Positions 7,276 through 14,068 are shown, counted from the stretch's first letter. The stretch: DNA of 14,186 nucleotides from Verrucomicrobiota bacterium (GCA_019136035.1 JAGVUW010000078.1:1-14186), one strand, 5' to 3'. The notes: a model not told the origin generated them from the sequence alone. A program made the numbers and translations.

Positions 7276-7403
7276 TCCAAATCGCTATCGGTATCGCTAT
7301 CGGTATCGCTATCGGTATCGACTTCGGCGTTCCCTCGATTTCGATAGCGATCCCGATTTCGATAGCGATCCCGATCTCGATAGCGATCCCGATCTCGATT
7401 TGG
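7276..7403. repeat. 128-bp imperfect palindrome of ATCGNN hexamers
   Basis: The left arm holds three perfect 12-bp units ATCGCTATCGGT (7280-7315). The right arm holds three 18-bp units YTCGATAGCGATCCCGAT (7340-7393). The outer ends pair exactly (CCAAATCG at 7276-7283 with CGATTTGG at 7396-7403), and ATCGCTATCG recurs as its complement CGATAGCGAT. Throughout, ATCG (or CGAT on the other arm) recurs every 6 bp with a variable dinucleotide between. It begins 7 nt after the cyclase stop, in the gap between convergent genes, and is far less GC-rich than its surroundings. It could act as a transcription barrier between the two operons, or be a dispersed satellite; no coding role is likely. Confidence 0.85.
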
Positions 7404-7470
7404 ATGCCCCAATGTCCCTATGAGCGTCGTCACCGGTGCGGCGAGCGCGGTCTCCGGTGCAGGCCGAGTA

Positions 7471-7494
7471 GGTCCACGGCGCCGTCCGTGGACC
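7471..7494. terminator. Hairpin with 9-bp perfect stem
   Basis: GGTCCACGG (7471-7479), loop CGCCGT, CCGTGGACC (7486-7494). It lies about 200 nt past the cyclase stop. No T-tract follows on either strand, so intrinsic termination is only a possibility. It shares two bases with the next hairpin. Confidence 0.45.
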
Positions 7495-7526
7495 ATCCCG
7501 GGCGCTGTCCACGGCGCCCGGGATGG
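7493..7526. terminator. Hairpin with 13-bp perfect GC-rich stem
   Basis: CCATCCCGGGCGC (7493-7505), loop TGTCCACG, GCGCCCGGGATGG (7514-7526), with no mismatches. It is the strongest simple hairpin in the convergent gap and a plausible bidirectional transcription end, although it lacks a T-tract. Its loop repeats the GTCCACGG found in the left arm of the preceding hairpin. Confidence 0.5.
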
Positions 7527-7594
7527 AGCGGAGCCCACGCTCGGCGCTTCAGGGGCCGCGTGGCCGCGGCCCTTCGGCTCGGGACACTGACCGA

Positions 7595-7624
7595 CACGGA
7601 CCCGCACGGACACCCACGGACGGG
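7595..7624. repeat. Three CACGGAC words at 10-bp spacing
   Basis: CACGGAC starts at 7595, 7605 and 7615, each followed by a variable triplet (CCG, ACC, GGG). It is a short tandem array with 10-bp period in non-coding DNA; no function can be read from it. Confidence 0.6.
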
Positions 7625-7800
7625 CCTCACCGGCTCCGGCGGCGCGCGTTGGGCGTTCGCTGCACTGGGAGTCGGGCTTCGGGCGTAGGGGGTCCGGGAT
7701 CGGGAACTTACCAGGCAAACAAGGTCTTGGCGGATCGTCGTACGGGCGGGGCTTGCGAGTCCAGGAGCCCGGAGTTGCCAGTCGAATCGCTACCTCCGAC

Positions 7801-7835
7801 ACCCGCCCACCGCCGCCCCGCGGCGGCGGGCGGGT
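7801..7835 (-). terminator. Terminator-like hairpin after the BtpA-family gene
   Basis: CCGCCGCC (7810-7817), loop CCGC, GGCGGCGG (7822-7829), extended by ACCCGC (7801-7806) pairing with GCGGGT (7830-7835) across a 3-nt bulge. It touches the last base of the stop codon of the minus-strand gene. There is no downstream U-run, so it may act as an RNA end stabiliser rather than a classical terminator. Confidence 0.45.
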
Positions 7836-8638
7836 CACGCCCGCCGCCAGGCCTTGACGAGCCGCTCGAGGCGCTCCGGGTCGACCGGGTTGGCCCAGTG
7901 GCCACTGACCTTGAGGGCCGAGCCGACGATCACCGCGTGTGTCCAGGGCGCGAAAGCGGCGAGGTTTTCGGGGGTGACCCCGGAGCCGACCAGGATGGGC
8001 GTGTCTACGGCGGCGCGCGCCGCCTGCAGTTCGGACGGATCCGGGGCGACGCCGGTGCGGGTGCCGGTGATGACGATGCCGTCGGCGCCGCAGAAGGCCG
8101 CCGTGCGGGCGGTCTCCGCCAGGTCGACATCGGCGGTGATGGCGTGGGCGCTGTGCTTCTTCTTGATGTCCGCCAGGATGGCGACGCGCTCGGCGCCGAT
8201 CTGGCGGCGGTAGCGGAGCAGGTCGCCGGCGCAGGCCTCGATGACGCCCTCGTCGGCGATGTGCGCGTAGACGAAGCCCTCGACCCGCACGAAGTCCATC
8301 CCCGCCGCCAGGGCCACCGCCAGCGCGGCGCGGTTGGCGCCCGCCAGGACCTGCACCCCGACCGTGATGCCGAGACGACGCACCTCGGTGCCGACGCGCG
8401 TCAGCGCCGCCGTGATCTCGGGGCCGGGATCGCGCAGGTAGGGGACGTCATGCATGTTCTCGATCATCACTGCATCGACGCCGGCATCCCGACAGAGCGC
8501 GGCCTCGGCGACCGCCTGCGACACGATCGCGTCGAGGTCGAGGCGGTGCGATGGGGTGCCGGGCAGGGCCTGCACATGCACCATGGCGATGAAGACACCG
8601 CCCCCACGCAGCGTCTCCTGGAAGGCATTGGCTGGCAT
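7835..8638 (-). CDS. BtpA/SgcQ-family TIM-barrel protein
   Basis: 267 residues. The start at 8638 is set by GGAGGT (8645-8650) 6 nt upstream; a longer in-frame ATG at 8905 would translate the repeat element and is rejected. Family signatures run the whole length: MVHVQALPGTP (19-29), DAVMIENMHDVPY (55-67), GVQVLAG-N (94-102), DFVRVEGFVY (115-124), LADIKKKHS (155-163), ADGIVITGTRTG (185-196), PILVGSGVTPEN (214-225) and VIVGSALKVSGHWANPVD (237-253). These are strands and phosphate-binding loops of a (beta/alpha)8 barrel. BtpA was first linked to photosystem I accumulation in cyanobacteria, while relatives such as SgcQ sit in sugar or nucleoside catabolic loci; the reaction is not settled. Here it is the last gene on the minus strand, 298 nt after the secreted propeller gene, with no signal peptide. 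A catabolic role is inferred from the neighbours. Confidence 0.9.
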   Translation of the reverse strand: MPANAFQETLRGGGVFIAMVHVQALPGTPSHRLDLDAIVSQAVAEAALCRDAGVDAVMIENMHDVPYLRDPGPEITAALTRVGTEVRRLGITVGVQVLAGANRAALAVALAAGMDFVRVEGFVYAHIADEGVIEACAGDLLRYRRQIGAERVAILADIKKKHSAHAITADVDLAETARTAAFCGADGIVITGTRTGVAPDPSELQAARAAVDTPILVGSGVTPENLAAFAPWTHAVIVGSALKVSGHWANPVDPERLERLVKAWRRA

Positions 8639-8644
8639 CGGCGT

Positions 8645-8650
8645 ACCTCC
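8645..8650 (-). promoter_or_regulatory. Ribosome binding site GGAGGT for the BtpA-family gene
   Basis: Perfect GGAGGT on the minus strand with 6 nt to the ATG at 8638. It decides the start against the upstream in-frame ATG at 8905. Confidence 0.8.
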
Positions 8651-8712
8651 GTCGTCGCTCCGGGCACGGCTCGTAGGAACGATCGCGGCGTGGTGCTGTC
8701 GGCGCTGTTCTG

Positions 8713-8791
8713 GCTCGTGGACGCCTTCGCGTCTGTGGACACTCGCGCTCCAGCACCCATGGCGAGCGGTTTTCTGCCGTGCCCTATCCAG
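8713..8791. repeat. Interspersed element, copy A
   Basis: First of two near-identical units, 85 bp apart. The first 58 bp (8713-8770) match copy B at 56 positions, and similarity continues with scattered transitions to about 8791. It contains a small GACGC-CTTC-GCGTC hairpin and the word CTGTGGACACTCGCGCTCCA. It lies between the secreted propeller gene and the BtpA-family gene. Confidence 0.85.
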
Positions 8792-8797
8792 GTTGCC

Positions 8798-8876
8798 GCT
8801 CGTGGACGCGTTCGCGTCTGTGGACACTCGCGCTCCAACACCCATGGCGAGCGGTGTTCCGCCGCGCCCCATCCGG
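8798..8876. repeat. Interspersed element, copy B
   Basis: Second tandem unit. Relative to copy A it differs in the 58-bp core at one base in the hairpin (which lengthens the stem to GACGCG-TT-CGCGTC) and one base further on. The flank to 8876 differs mainly by T/C changes. Confidence 0.85.
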
Positions 8877-8879
8877 CAC

Positions 8880-8899
8880 CCGGGCGCTGGTGCGCCCGG
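8880..8899 (-). terminator. Hairpin downstream of the secreted propeller gene
   Basis: CCGGGCGC (8880-8887), loop TGGT, GCGCCCGG (8892-8899), an 8-bp perfect stem 37 nt past the stop at 8937. There is no U-run. It could end or attenuate the message before the BtpA-family gene. Confidence 0.4.
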
Positions 8900-8936
8900 C
8901 TGCATCGCGCCCTGCGGGCCTCGTCAGGCGGCCTCC

Positions 8937-10784
8937 TCAGCGGCTGAAATCCAGGCCACGACAGCGCCAGAGGGCCGTCTCTGAGCCGTAGTAGAGCGTG
9001 CCGTCCGCAGTCAGGACAAAGCCGCCCATGCCGCCGCGCAGGGAGTCGTGACGCCCCAGGACCTTCGTCGTGCGCGCCTCGGTGTCGATGGCGAAGATCG
9101 TGCTCTCGCCCACGCCGATCACCAGGCCGCCGGTCGCCGGGCTCGGGTCGCTCAGGCATGGGAAGCGCAGGCCGGACACCGGCAGCTTGCCGCGATGGAC
9201 GGTCTCACGCTTGACCGGATCGAAGAGGAACCAGCCGCCGCCCGCGGCTACGCCCACGATCAGGCCGTTGGCAGCCGGGAGCGCCCGCAGGTAGGTCGTG
9301 GTGCCCGGCAGGGGCCGGCCCTGCCAGACGACCTTCTCGCCCGCGACATCCCAGAGGAAGCAGTCCGCCTCCTTCTGCGTCGGTATGGCGCTGGTGCCGC
9401 CGCTGATGCTGCCGGTGCCGAAGAGCTCCTTCGTCTGGGGGACGCTGCAGAGGTAGTTGATACTCTGGTCGGTGAGGACCTTCGGCCAGGTCGTGACCGC
9501 GAAGGTCTCCGGGTCGACGCGCACCAGGGCGCCGCCGAGGCGGCCCTTGGCCGGCGTCGTGCCGAAGTACAGGCAGCCATCCGGGCCGGCCTCCCACTGC
9601 ACCGGGCGCTCCTGGCCGCCGATGGAGGCCTTGAAGCGCCGCGGGTTCGTTCCGGCGACGACCGGCGCCTCGGGGTCAAAGAAGTCCAGGATGCAGCCCA
9701 TGTAGCTGGCTGCGAAGAGGCCCTTGGCATGGCTGAAGATGTCGTAGATCTGGATCACCTTCGGGGTGACCTCGGGCAGGTCCGCAAAGGCGCCTTTGGC
9801 GACATCGTAGGCGAAGGCGCGGCCGGGGAAGACGGTGCCGCCGTAGAGGCGTCCGGCGCGTTCGCAGCCGACGCTGTAGACCTCGAGGGCGCGGCCGCTG
9901 TAGTCGGTCTGCAGGCGTCGCGCTTCGCGGCCCTCGGCGGTGAGGGTCAGGACGCCGTCGTTGTCGATGTTGCCGACGGTCCACTCGCCGGCCTGCCGCC
10001 GGCCGGGGAGCGGCCGCGCCTCGGCGGTCTGGTCGAGATCGATGCCGTCCGGACGGCAGCGGAAGTCGCGGTTGCCGGCGCCGCGGCCGTAGACCTGGCC
10101 ATCGGCGCCGAGCCACAGTCGCGGCGCGCCCTGGGCCGTCGTCAGCTCCTTCGGGAGGATCTGCCGGCGCGCGCCATCGTCGGGCGCGACGCTCCAGATC
10201 TCGTGGTGCTCGAGGCCGACGCTGCAGTAGATCGTGCCGTCGTCGGCGACGATGACCGTGGCGATGTACATCTGCGCCCGGTTGTCGCTGATGCGACCGT
10301 ACGAGTGCGCCTTCCAGGTGCGCAGGTCGCAGACCACCAGGGCCGCCTCCGGGTAGGTCCCGACGTAGAAGCGCTCGTCCGGACCGACGAAGCCCTGGAG
10401 GGTGTACGAGGCCTTGTCGTGGGGCGTGCCGATCTCGATGGTCTCGCCCGCGGGCGTGTAGCGGAAGAATCGCCCCGGGCTGCCGGCGTAGTAGACCAGC
10501 GAGCCATCGGCCGCCGGCGCCATCTGGATGTTGGTGCGGCCATAGCGGCTGATGTCCAGCTCGAAGGTGTGCCCGTCCTGGAGGTCGACGCCGACGACAC
10601 TGGTGCGTTTGCGCTGGCCCCAGGCGACGTAGCCGCCCTGCGCCCGCGGTGTCACCACGCCGATAGGGAGTTCACGCTCGACGAAGGGCTCGCCCAGGTT
10701 CTCGAACACCGGCGCGGCAGACACCGCCCCGGCCAGCGTCGCTGCACTCACGATCGTCCTCCAGCATGTGCGGGTCGATGCCAT
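8937..10784 (-). CDS. Secreted beta-propeller protein of unknown function
   Basis: 615 residues. The N-terminus is a Sec signal peptide: Arg at 5 and 9, a hydrophobic stretch IVSAATLAGAV, and a likely cut after VSA (23), leaving APVFENLG. The rest consists of repeated short units with Gly-Asp/aromatic turns (ADGSLVYYAG, PDERFYVGTY, DDGTIYCSVG, ADGQVYGRG, PDGCLYFGTT, ADGTLYYGS), as in quinoprotein- or Kelch-like beta-propellers, probably two propellers given the length. No catalytic motif or known family is recognised. A weak GAGGA (10797-10801) lies 12 nt upstream of the ATG. A 6-bp hairpin (10822-10837) sits in the leader. The gene lies downstream of the sulfatase on the same strand, beyond a minisatellite, so binding or cleaving an extracellular glycan is possible but unproven. 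Confidence 0.8.
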   Translation of the reverse strand: MASTRTCWRTIVSAATLAGAVSAAPVFENLGEPFVERELPIGVVTPRAQGGYVAWGQRKRTSVVGVDLQDGHTFELDISRYGRTNIQMAPAADGSLVYYAGSPGRFFRYTPAGETIEIGTPHDKASYTLQGFVGPDERFYVGTYPEAALVVCDLRTWKAHSYGRISDNRAQMYIATVIVADDGTIYCSVGLEHHEIWSVAPDDGARRQILPKELTTAQGAPRLWLGADGQVYGRGAGNRDFRCRPDGIDLDQTAEARPLPGRRQAGEWTVGNIDNDGVLTLTAEGREARRLQTDYSGRALEVYSVGCERAGRLYGGTVFPGRAFAYDVAKGAFADLPEVTPKVIQIYDIFSHAKGLFAASYMGCILDFFDPEAPVVAGTNPRRFKASIGGQERPVQWEAGPDGCLYFGTTPAKGRLGGALVRVDPETFAVTTWPKVLTDQSINYLCSVPQTKELFGTGSISGGTSAIPTQKEADCFLWDVAGEKVVWQGRPLPGTTTYLRALPAANGLIVGVAAGGGWFLFDPVKRETVHRGKLPVSGLRFPCLSDPSPATGGLVIGVGESTIFAIDTEARTTKVLGRHDSLRGGMGGFVLTADGTLYYGSETALWRCRGLDFSR

Positions 10785-10920
10785 GACGTTGTGTCGTCCT
10801 CGGTGACGGTCCTGGGTTGTCAGCCGCCCCAGCGGCTCCGCCGTAACCTAGCACGCCAACGCGACCTCGGCAGGGCGGGATCCACCCGCAGATGAGGGGG
10901 GAACGCCCAACGCCGGAGGC

Positions 10921-11060
10921 GACACCGGGGACACCGGGGACACCGGGGACACCGGGGACACCGGGGACACCGGGGACACCGGGGACACCGGGGACACTGG
11001 GGACACTGGGGACACTGGGGACACTGGGGACACTGGGGACACTGGGGACACCGGGGACAC
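10921..11060. repeat. 9-bp minisatellite GACACYGGG, 15 copies, G-quadruplex-prone
   Basis: Eight GACACCGGG units (10921-10992), six GACACTGGG units (10993-11046), one GACACCGGG (11047-11055), then a partial unit ending exactly at the sulfatase stop (11061). The two variants are grouped in blocks, as expected from slippage or unequal crossover. On the plus strand each junction makes GGGG separated by 5 nt. The period of 9 keeps all frames open, so the long peptides read from it (GTP, VSP, VPG repeats) are not evidence of a gene. Confidence 0.95.
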
Positions 11061-12515
11061 TCAGCTCAGCCAGTGCAGTTGCGGCCAGTGGGCCGGGCCG
11101 GTGTTGGGCTGGGGTGCGCCCGGGGTGCTGCGGCCGTCGCGGACGTAGCGGCTGAGGAGGGCGGTCAGGTGGGCCACCAACTCGGGGTGGCGGTCCTGGA
11201 GATTCGTCTGCTCGCCGCAGTCGGCCTCGAGGTCGTAGAGCTGTATCGGCGGTGCGCCGGCGGGTTCCTGTCCGGGTGCCGGCCAGCTCCAGCCGCCCGA
11301 GCCCGGGCAGAGCTCGAGTTTCCAGCGGCCCTGCCGGATGGAGAAGGCGCCGTGGAAGGAGTGGTGCACGGTGGCCTCGCGGTGGGGCGGCCCGGCGGGC
11401 CGGCCGCACCAGAGGTCGAGGTTGCTGACGCTGTCCTCGCCGGCGGTGTCGGGGAGGGCGATGCCGACGATCTCGGCGCAGGTGGCGAGGAGGTCGACCT
11501 GGCAGACTGTCTCGGTGCAGACCCTTCCGGGCGCGATATGTCCTGGCCAGCGTATGAGGAAGGGAATGCGGTGGCCGCCCTCGTAGATATCGGCCTTATG
11601 GCCGCGGTAGATGTAGCTCGGGTGGTGTCCCTGCCGGGCCAGTGCCGGGAAGTCGGCGACGGGCGAGCAGCCGTTGTCGCTGGTGAAGATCACGATGGTG
11701 TTGTCGGCGACGCCGGCGGCGTCGAGGCTGTCGAGGACGCGCCCGACCACGGCATCGGTCATGAGGGTGAAGTCGGCGTAGGCGTTGTTGAGGCCGGAGC
11801 GGCCCTGGAACTCGGGCGTCGGCAGGCAGGGCGCGTGGGGCGAGTTGAGGGGCAGGTAGAGGAAGAAGGGTGCCGCCTGTCGGGCGCGCTCGGCGATGAT
11901 GCGGCAGACGCGGTCGGCGAAGGCGGGGAGGACGGCCTCGTGGGAGAAATCCGGGGCGATGGGTCCTTCACGCCAGATGACCTGGCCGTCGTGGCGGGCC
12001 GCTATGACGCGGTCCGGCACCGCGGTGGCGCGGTCATTCTCGACGAAGACGAACGGGGCCATGTCGAGCGAGGCGACGATGCCGAAGAACTCGTCGAAGC
12101 CGGCGCGGTCGAGGGGGCCCTCGGTGATCGGCCGGGTGTAGTCGATATCCTCGAGGCGGGGGCCGCGCCGGGGCCAGGTCCAGCCGAGGTGCCACTTGCC
12201 GACGCAGGCGGTGGCATAGCCGGCCTTTCGGAGCAGCGTTGCGACCGTCTCGCGGCCGGGCTCGATGAGGGGGCCGTTATCGCCGAGGAGGACGCCCTGC
12301 TTCAGCGCCGACCGCCAGTTGTAGCGGCCGGTCAGGATGCTGTAGCGCGAGGGCGTGCACACCGCCGAGGTCGAGTGGGCGTCGGTGCAGGCCATGCCCT
12401 CGGCGGCGAGCCGGTCGATGTGGGGCGTGTGGAGGCGCGACTGCGGGTTGAGGCAGGAGACATCGCCGTAGCCCATGTCGTCGGCCAGGATATACACCAG
12501 GTTCGGGTGTGCCAT
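11061..12515 (-). CDS. Sulfatase (formylglycine-dependent, Cys type)
   Basis: 484 residues of the alkaline-phosphatase-like sulfatase fold (S1 family). Metal and active-site residues are in place: D12-D13 (LADDMGYGD), the C53-T-P-S-R57 core whose Cys must be converted to formylglycine, G106KWH109LG, SPH227AP, SD280NG and RGHK307ADIYEGGHR. It hydrolyses a sulfate ester, probably on a glycan or aryl substrate. GAGGGG (12521-12526) overlaps the stop of the upstream gene and lies 5 nt before the ATG, so the two genes are translationally close (9-nt gap). Unusually, the protein begins directly with the first beta-strand (MAHPNLVYILADD) and no signal peptide is visible, whereas most bacterial sulfatases are exported. 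A formylglycine-generating enzyme is not in the window. Confidence 0.93.
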   Translation of the reverse strand: MAHPNLVYILADDMGYGDVSCLNPQSRLHTPHIDRLAAEGMACTDAHSTSAVCTPSRYSILTGRYNWRSALKQGVLLGDNGPLIEPGRETVATLLRKAGYATACVGKWHLGWTWPRRGPRLEDIDYTRPITEGPLDRAGFDEFFGIVASLDMAPFVFVENDRATAVPDRVIAARHDGQVIWREGPIAPDFSHEAVLPAFADRVCRIIAERARQAAPFFLYLPLNSPHAPCLPTPEFQGRSGLNNAYADFTLMTDAVVGRVLDSLDAAGVADNTIVIFTSDNGCSPVADFPALARQGHHPSYIYRGHKADIYEGGHRIPFLIRWPGHIAPGRVCTETVCQVDLLATCAEIVGIALPDTAGEDSVSNLDLWCGRPAGPPHREATVHHSFHGAFSIRQGRWKLELCPGSGGWSWPAPGQEPAGAPPIQLYDLEADCGEQTNLQDRHPELVAHLTALLSRYVRDGRSTPGAPQPNTGPAHWPQLHWLS

Positions 12516-12524
12516 GGCGGCCCC

Positions 12525-13943
12525 TCAGGGGTTGGGCCGTCCGCCGGTGTCGGCGGGGGCGAAGCGCAGGCTGAAGAGGTCGGCGTCGCGCAGGACGACG
12601 CGCAGTCGCAGGGTCTGGCCGGCGAGGGCCGTGAGGTCGTCGCCGCCGCGCCAGGCGTAGACGCGCTCGATCTCGTCGCCGAAGAGGTCCATGGCATCCT
12701 CGAGGCGGTAGCCGGGGAGGGGGTGCCCGGTGGCGTCCTGGAGCTCGATGCGCACCGAGCCGGCGCCGCTGGTGGCGTAGTTAAGGATTAAGCGCGTGCC
12801 TGAGAAGGTCAGCGGCCGGGTGAGCATCTCGCCGCCGCGGTAGGGCCCCCAGAGCGAGGCGAAGCCATCCAGGCGGATGGTGTAGCGTGCCAGGTAGTGC
12901 CCGGGCTGGGCGTAGCGGTGCTGGTAGTAGAGGCTCAGTTCGTCCGGCGCGGTCTGCACCAGGCCGAGGGCGCAGAGGTTCGTCCGCGAGACCCAGTTGG
13001 CGCGGTCGCGGCCCGGTCTCAGGAAGGCCTCCATGAAGGTGCGCGTGTAGCGGTTGCCGCCACGGCTGCTCATGAAGACGCCGTCGGAGACATCGCCGGC
13101 GTAGGCCGGCACGACGCCGAAGCGCTCGACCTCGTCGGGGCGCAGGGTGCGCCGGCCGGGGTTGAAGCGTTTGGGGAAGGCGAGGTAGAGGTGCGGGGCG
13201 CGCGGGTAGGGCGCCGTGGCGTTGGTGTAGAGTTCCTCGGGCGGGGTGGGGCCGTAGTCCATCCACTCGAAGCCGCCCCAATGCACGAAGTCGTCCGAGC
13301 GCATGCGGCTGATGGTGCGGACGCCCTTGAACTCGGTCGGGTCAGCGGCACCGGCCCAGGTCCGGAAGTAGCTCAGGTAGCAGCCCTCGTGTTCGGACCA
13401 GAAGGCGACATTCTGGGAATCGAAGGCGCCGCTGGTGATGACCGGCTCGGCCTGCAGGGCCCGCCAGTGCACGCCGTCGCTGGAGACGAAGGCGCCCAGG
13501 GCGTCCTTGCCCTGCCAGGGCACGCTGCCCAGGGCCTTGAAGCGCTCCCCGGGCGGTACTCCCGGGCGGCGGTCCAGGAAGGGCGTGAAGTTGTGCGCGC
13601 CCTCGCCGGGGCCGCAGCGGATGACGTTGTTCGCGCGGCTCTCGCCGACGGCGTAGAGGCCGATGTCGGGGCGTTCGAAGGCGATGCCGTCGCGGCTGCA
13701 GGCGTAGCAGGTGACCTGGGGTGCGCCGCGGCCCGGGTGGCCGCGGTAGTAGAGGTGCACGCGGTCGCCGTCCTGGATGGCCGTGGCATAGCCGACGAAG
13801 GCGCCCTCCCAGGGCCGTTCGAAGTCCAGCGCCCGGCCGGCGAAGTCGGGCGAGTGCAGGCGGAGCTGCGTCCCCTCGCAGCGCTCGATCAGCCAGTCGT
13901 CGACGAACAGCTCGAGGCGCGTTCCGAGTTCCAGCGTGCCCAT
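12525..13943 (-). CDS. Glycoside-hydrolase-like five-bladed propeller protein (GH32/43-like)
   Basis: 472 residues from the ATG at 13943, which has GAGGAGGAG (13949-13957) 5 nt upstream; the longer extension to 14024 is rejected. The protein opens with ELFVDDWLIE (11-20) and RPWEG (43-47), then a blade series with DG/Trp/Tyr turns (IQDGDRVHLYYRG, SRDGIAFERPDIGLY, SSDGVHWRAL, DSQNVAFWSE). Such proteins are abundant in planctomycete-like genomes and resemble clan GH-J/GH-F beta-fructosidase or arabinanase propellers. The last ~110 residues (GGEMLTRPLTFSGTRLILNY ... DADLFSLRF) form a beta-sandwich-like tail. I cannot assign the three catalytic acids with certainty, so the enzyme activity is an inference. 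There is no signal peptide. It is directly upstream of the sulfatase, consistent with joint action on a sulfated carbohydrate. Confidence 0.8.
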   Translation of the reverse strand: MGTLELGTRLELFVDDWLIERCEGTQLRLHSPDFAGRALDFERPWEGAFVGYATAIQDGDRVHLYYRGHPGRGAPQVTCYACSRDGIAFERPDIGLYAVGESRANNVIRCGPGEGAHNFTPFLDRRPGVPPGERFKALGSVPWQGKDALGAFVSSDGVHWRALQAEPVITSGAFDSQNVAFWSEHEGCYLSYFRTWAGAADPTEFKGVRTISRMRSDDFVHWGGFEWMDYGPTPPEELYTNATAPYPRAPHLYLAFPKRFNPGRRTLRPDEVERFGVVPAYAGDVSDGVFMSSRGGNRYTRTFMEAFLRPGRDRANWVSRTNLCALGLVQTAPDELSLYYQHRYAQPGHYLARYTIRLDGFASLWGPYRGGEMLTRPLTFSGTRLILNYATSGAGSVRIELQDATGHPLPGYRLEDAMDLFGDEIERVYAWRGGDDLTALAGQTLRLRVVLRDADLFSLRFAPADTGGRPNP

Positions 13944-13948
13944 GGCCA

Positions 13949-13957
13949 CTCCTCCTC
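13949..13957 (-). promoter_or_regulatory. Ribosome binding site GAGGAGGAG for the propeller hydrolase-like gene
   Basis: Strong purine-rich site 5 nt before the ATG at 13943. It fixes the start and excludes the in-frame ATG at 14024, which lies within the interspersed repeat. Confidence 0.75.
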
Positions 13958-14006
13958 GCACGGTTGCTCGCACGATACCCCGCGTCGCCGCGCCGACGCC
14001 GCCCCG

Positions 14007-14048
14007 GCTCGCGGGCGTATCCACGCCTGTGGACGCTCGCCCTCCAGC
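14007..14048. repeat. Interspersed element, diverged copy C
   Basis: Aligns without gaps to the first 42 bp of copy A (8713-8754) at 33 positions and in the same orientation. It contains a TCCAC-GCCT-GTGGA hairpin (14020-14033). It lies in the 125-nt gap between the methyltransferase stop and the hydrolase-like gene, the same kind of location as copies A and B. Confidence 0.7.
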
Positions 14049-14068
14049 CGCCGTCGCCGGTCATGGCC

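Larger units (their letters stand above)
7404..7800. other. Rest of the convergent intergenic gap; no convincing gene
   Basis: This stretch between the palindrome and the BtpA-side hairpin has no ORF with a recognisable protein pattern or good ribosome site. Besides the two hairpins at 7471-7526 and the 10-bp-period repeat at 7595-7624 listed separately, I see nothing in it: no tRNA cloverleaf and no CRISPR units. The antisense frames through it read as simple-repeat peptides. Confidence 0.6.

Noticed and set aside
7715..7795. Possible tRNA suggested by a GTCGAATC T-loop-like word
   Set aside because: No matching acceptor stem, D-arm or anticodon arm can be drawn on either strand at the right distances.
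6585..7838. 417-codon minus-strand ORF with RDRYRD and TDSD repeats
   Set aside because: The repeats are the translated ATCGNN palindrome, and the rest is antisense to the cyclase. The hexamer period keeps the frame open by itself.
7523..8947. 474-codon plus-strand ORF across the convergent gap and BtpA-family gene
   Set aside because: It is antisense to a clear BtpA-family protein and runs through hairpin and repeat DNA, with no ribosome site of note.
9048..10895. 615-codon plus-strand ORF antisense to the secreted propeller gene
   Set aside because: It mirrors the propeller gene, has an Asp/Glu/Ala/Arg-rich composition with no family pattern, and the opposite strand has a signal peptide and repeat blades. 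It is a GC-driven shadow.
10901..10913. 13-base word shared in inverted orientation with 7646-7658 (GCGTTGGGCGTTC)
   Set aside because: In 14 kb of very GC-rich DNA a few shared 13-mers are expected by chance, and no similarity extends beyond it.
10672..11409. Collagen-like (VPG/VPS)n repeat protein on the minus strand
   Set aside because: It is the 9-bp minisatellite read in frame, joined to out-of-frame sulfatase sequence. Any frame through the array is open.
11073..12791. 572-codon plus-strand ORF opposite the sulfatase
   Set aside because: The sulfatase strand has all catalytic motifs. The antisense peptide is low-complexity Gly/Ala/Val and also crosses the gene boundary at 12515-12525.
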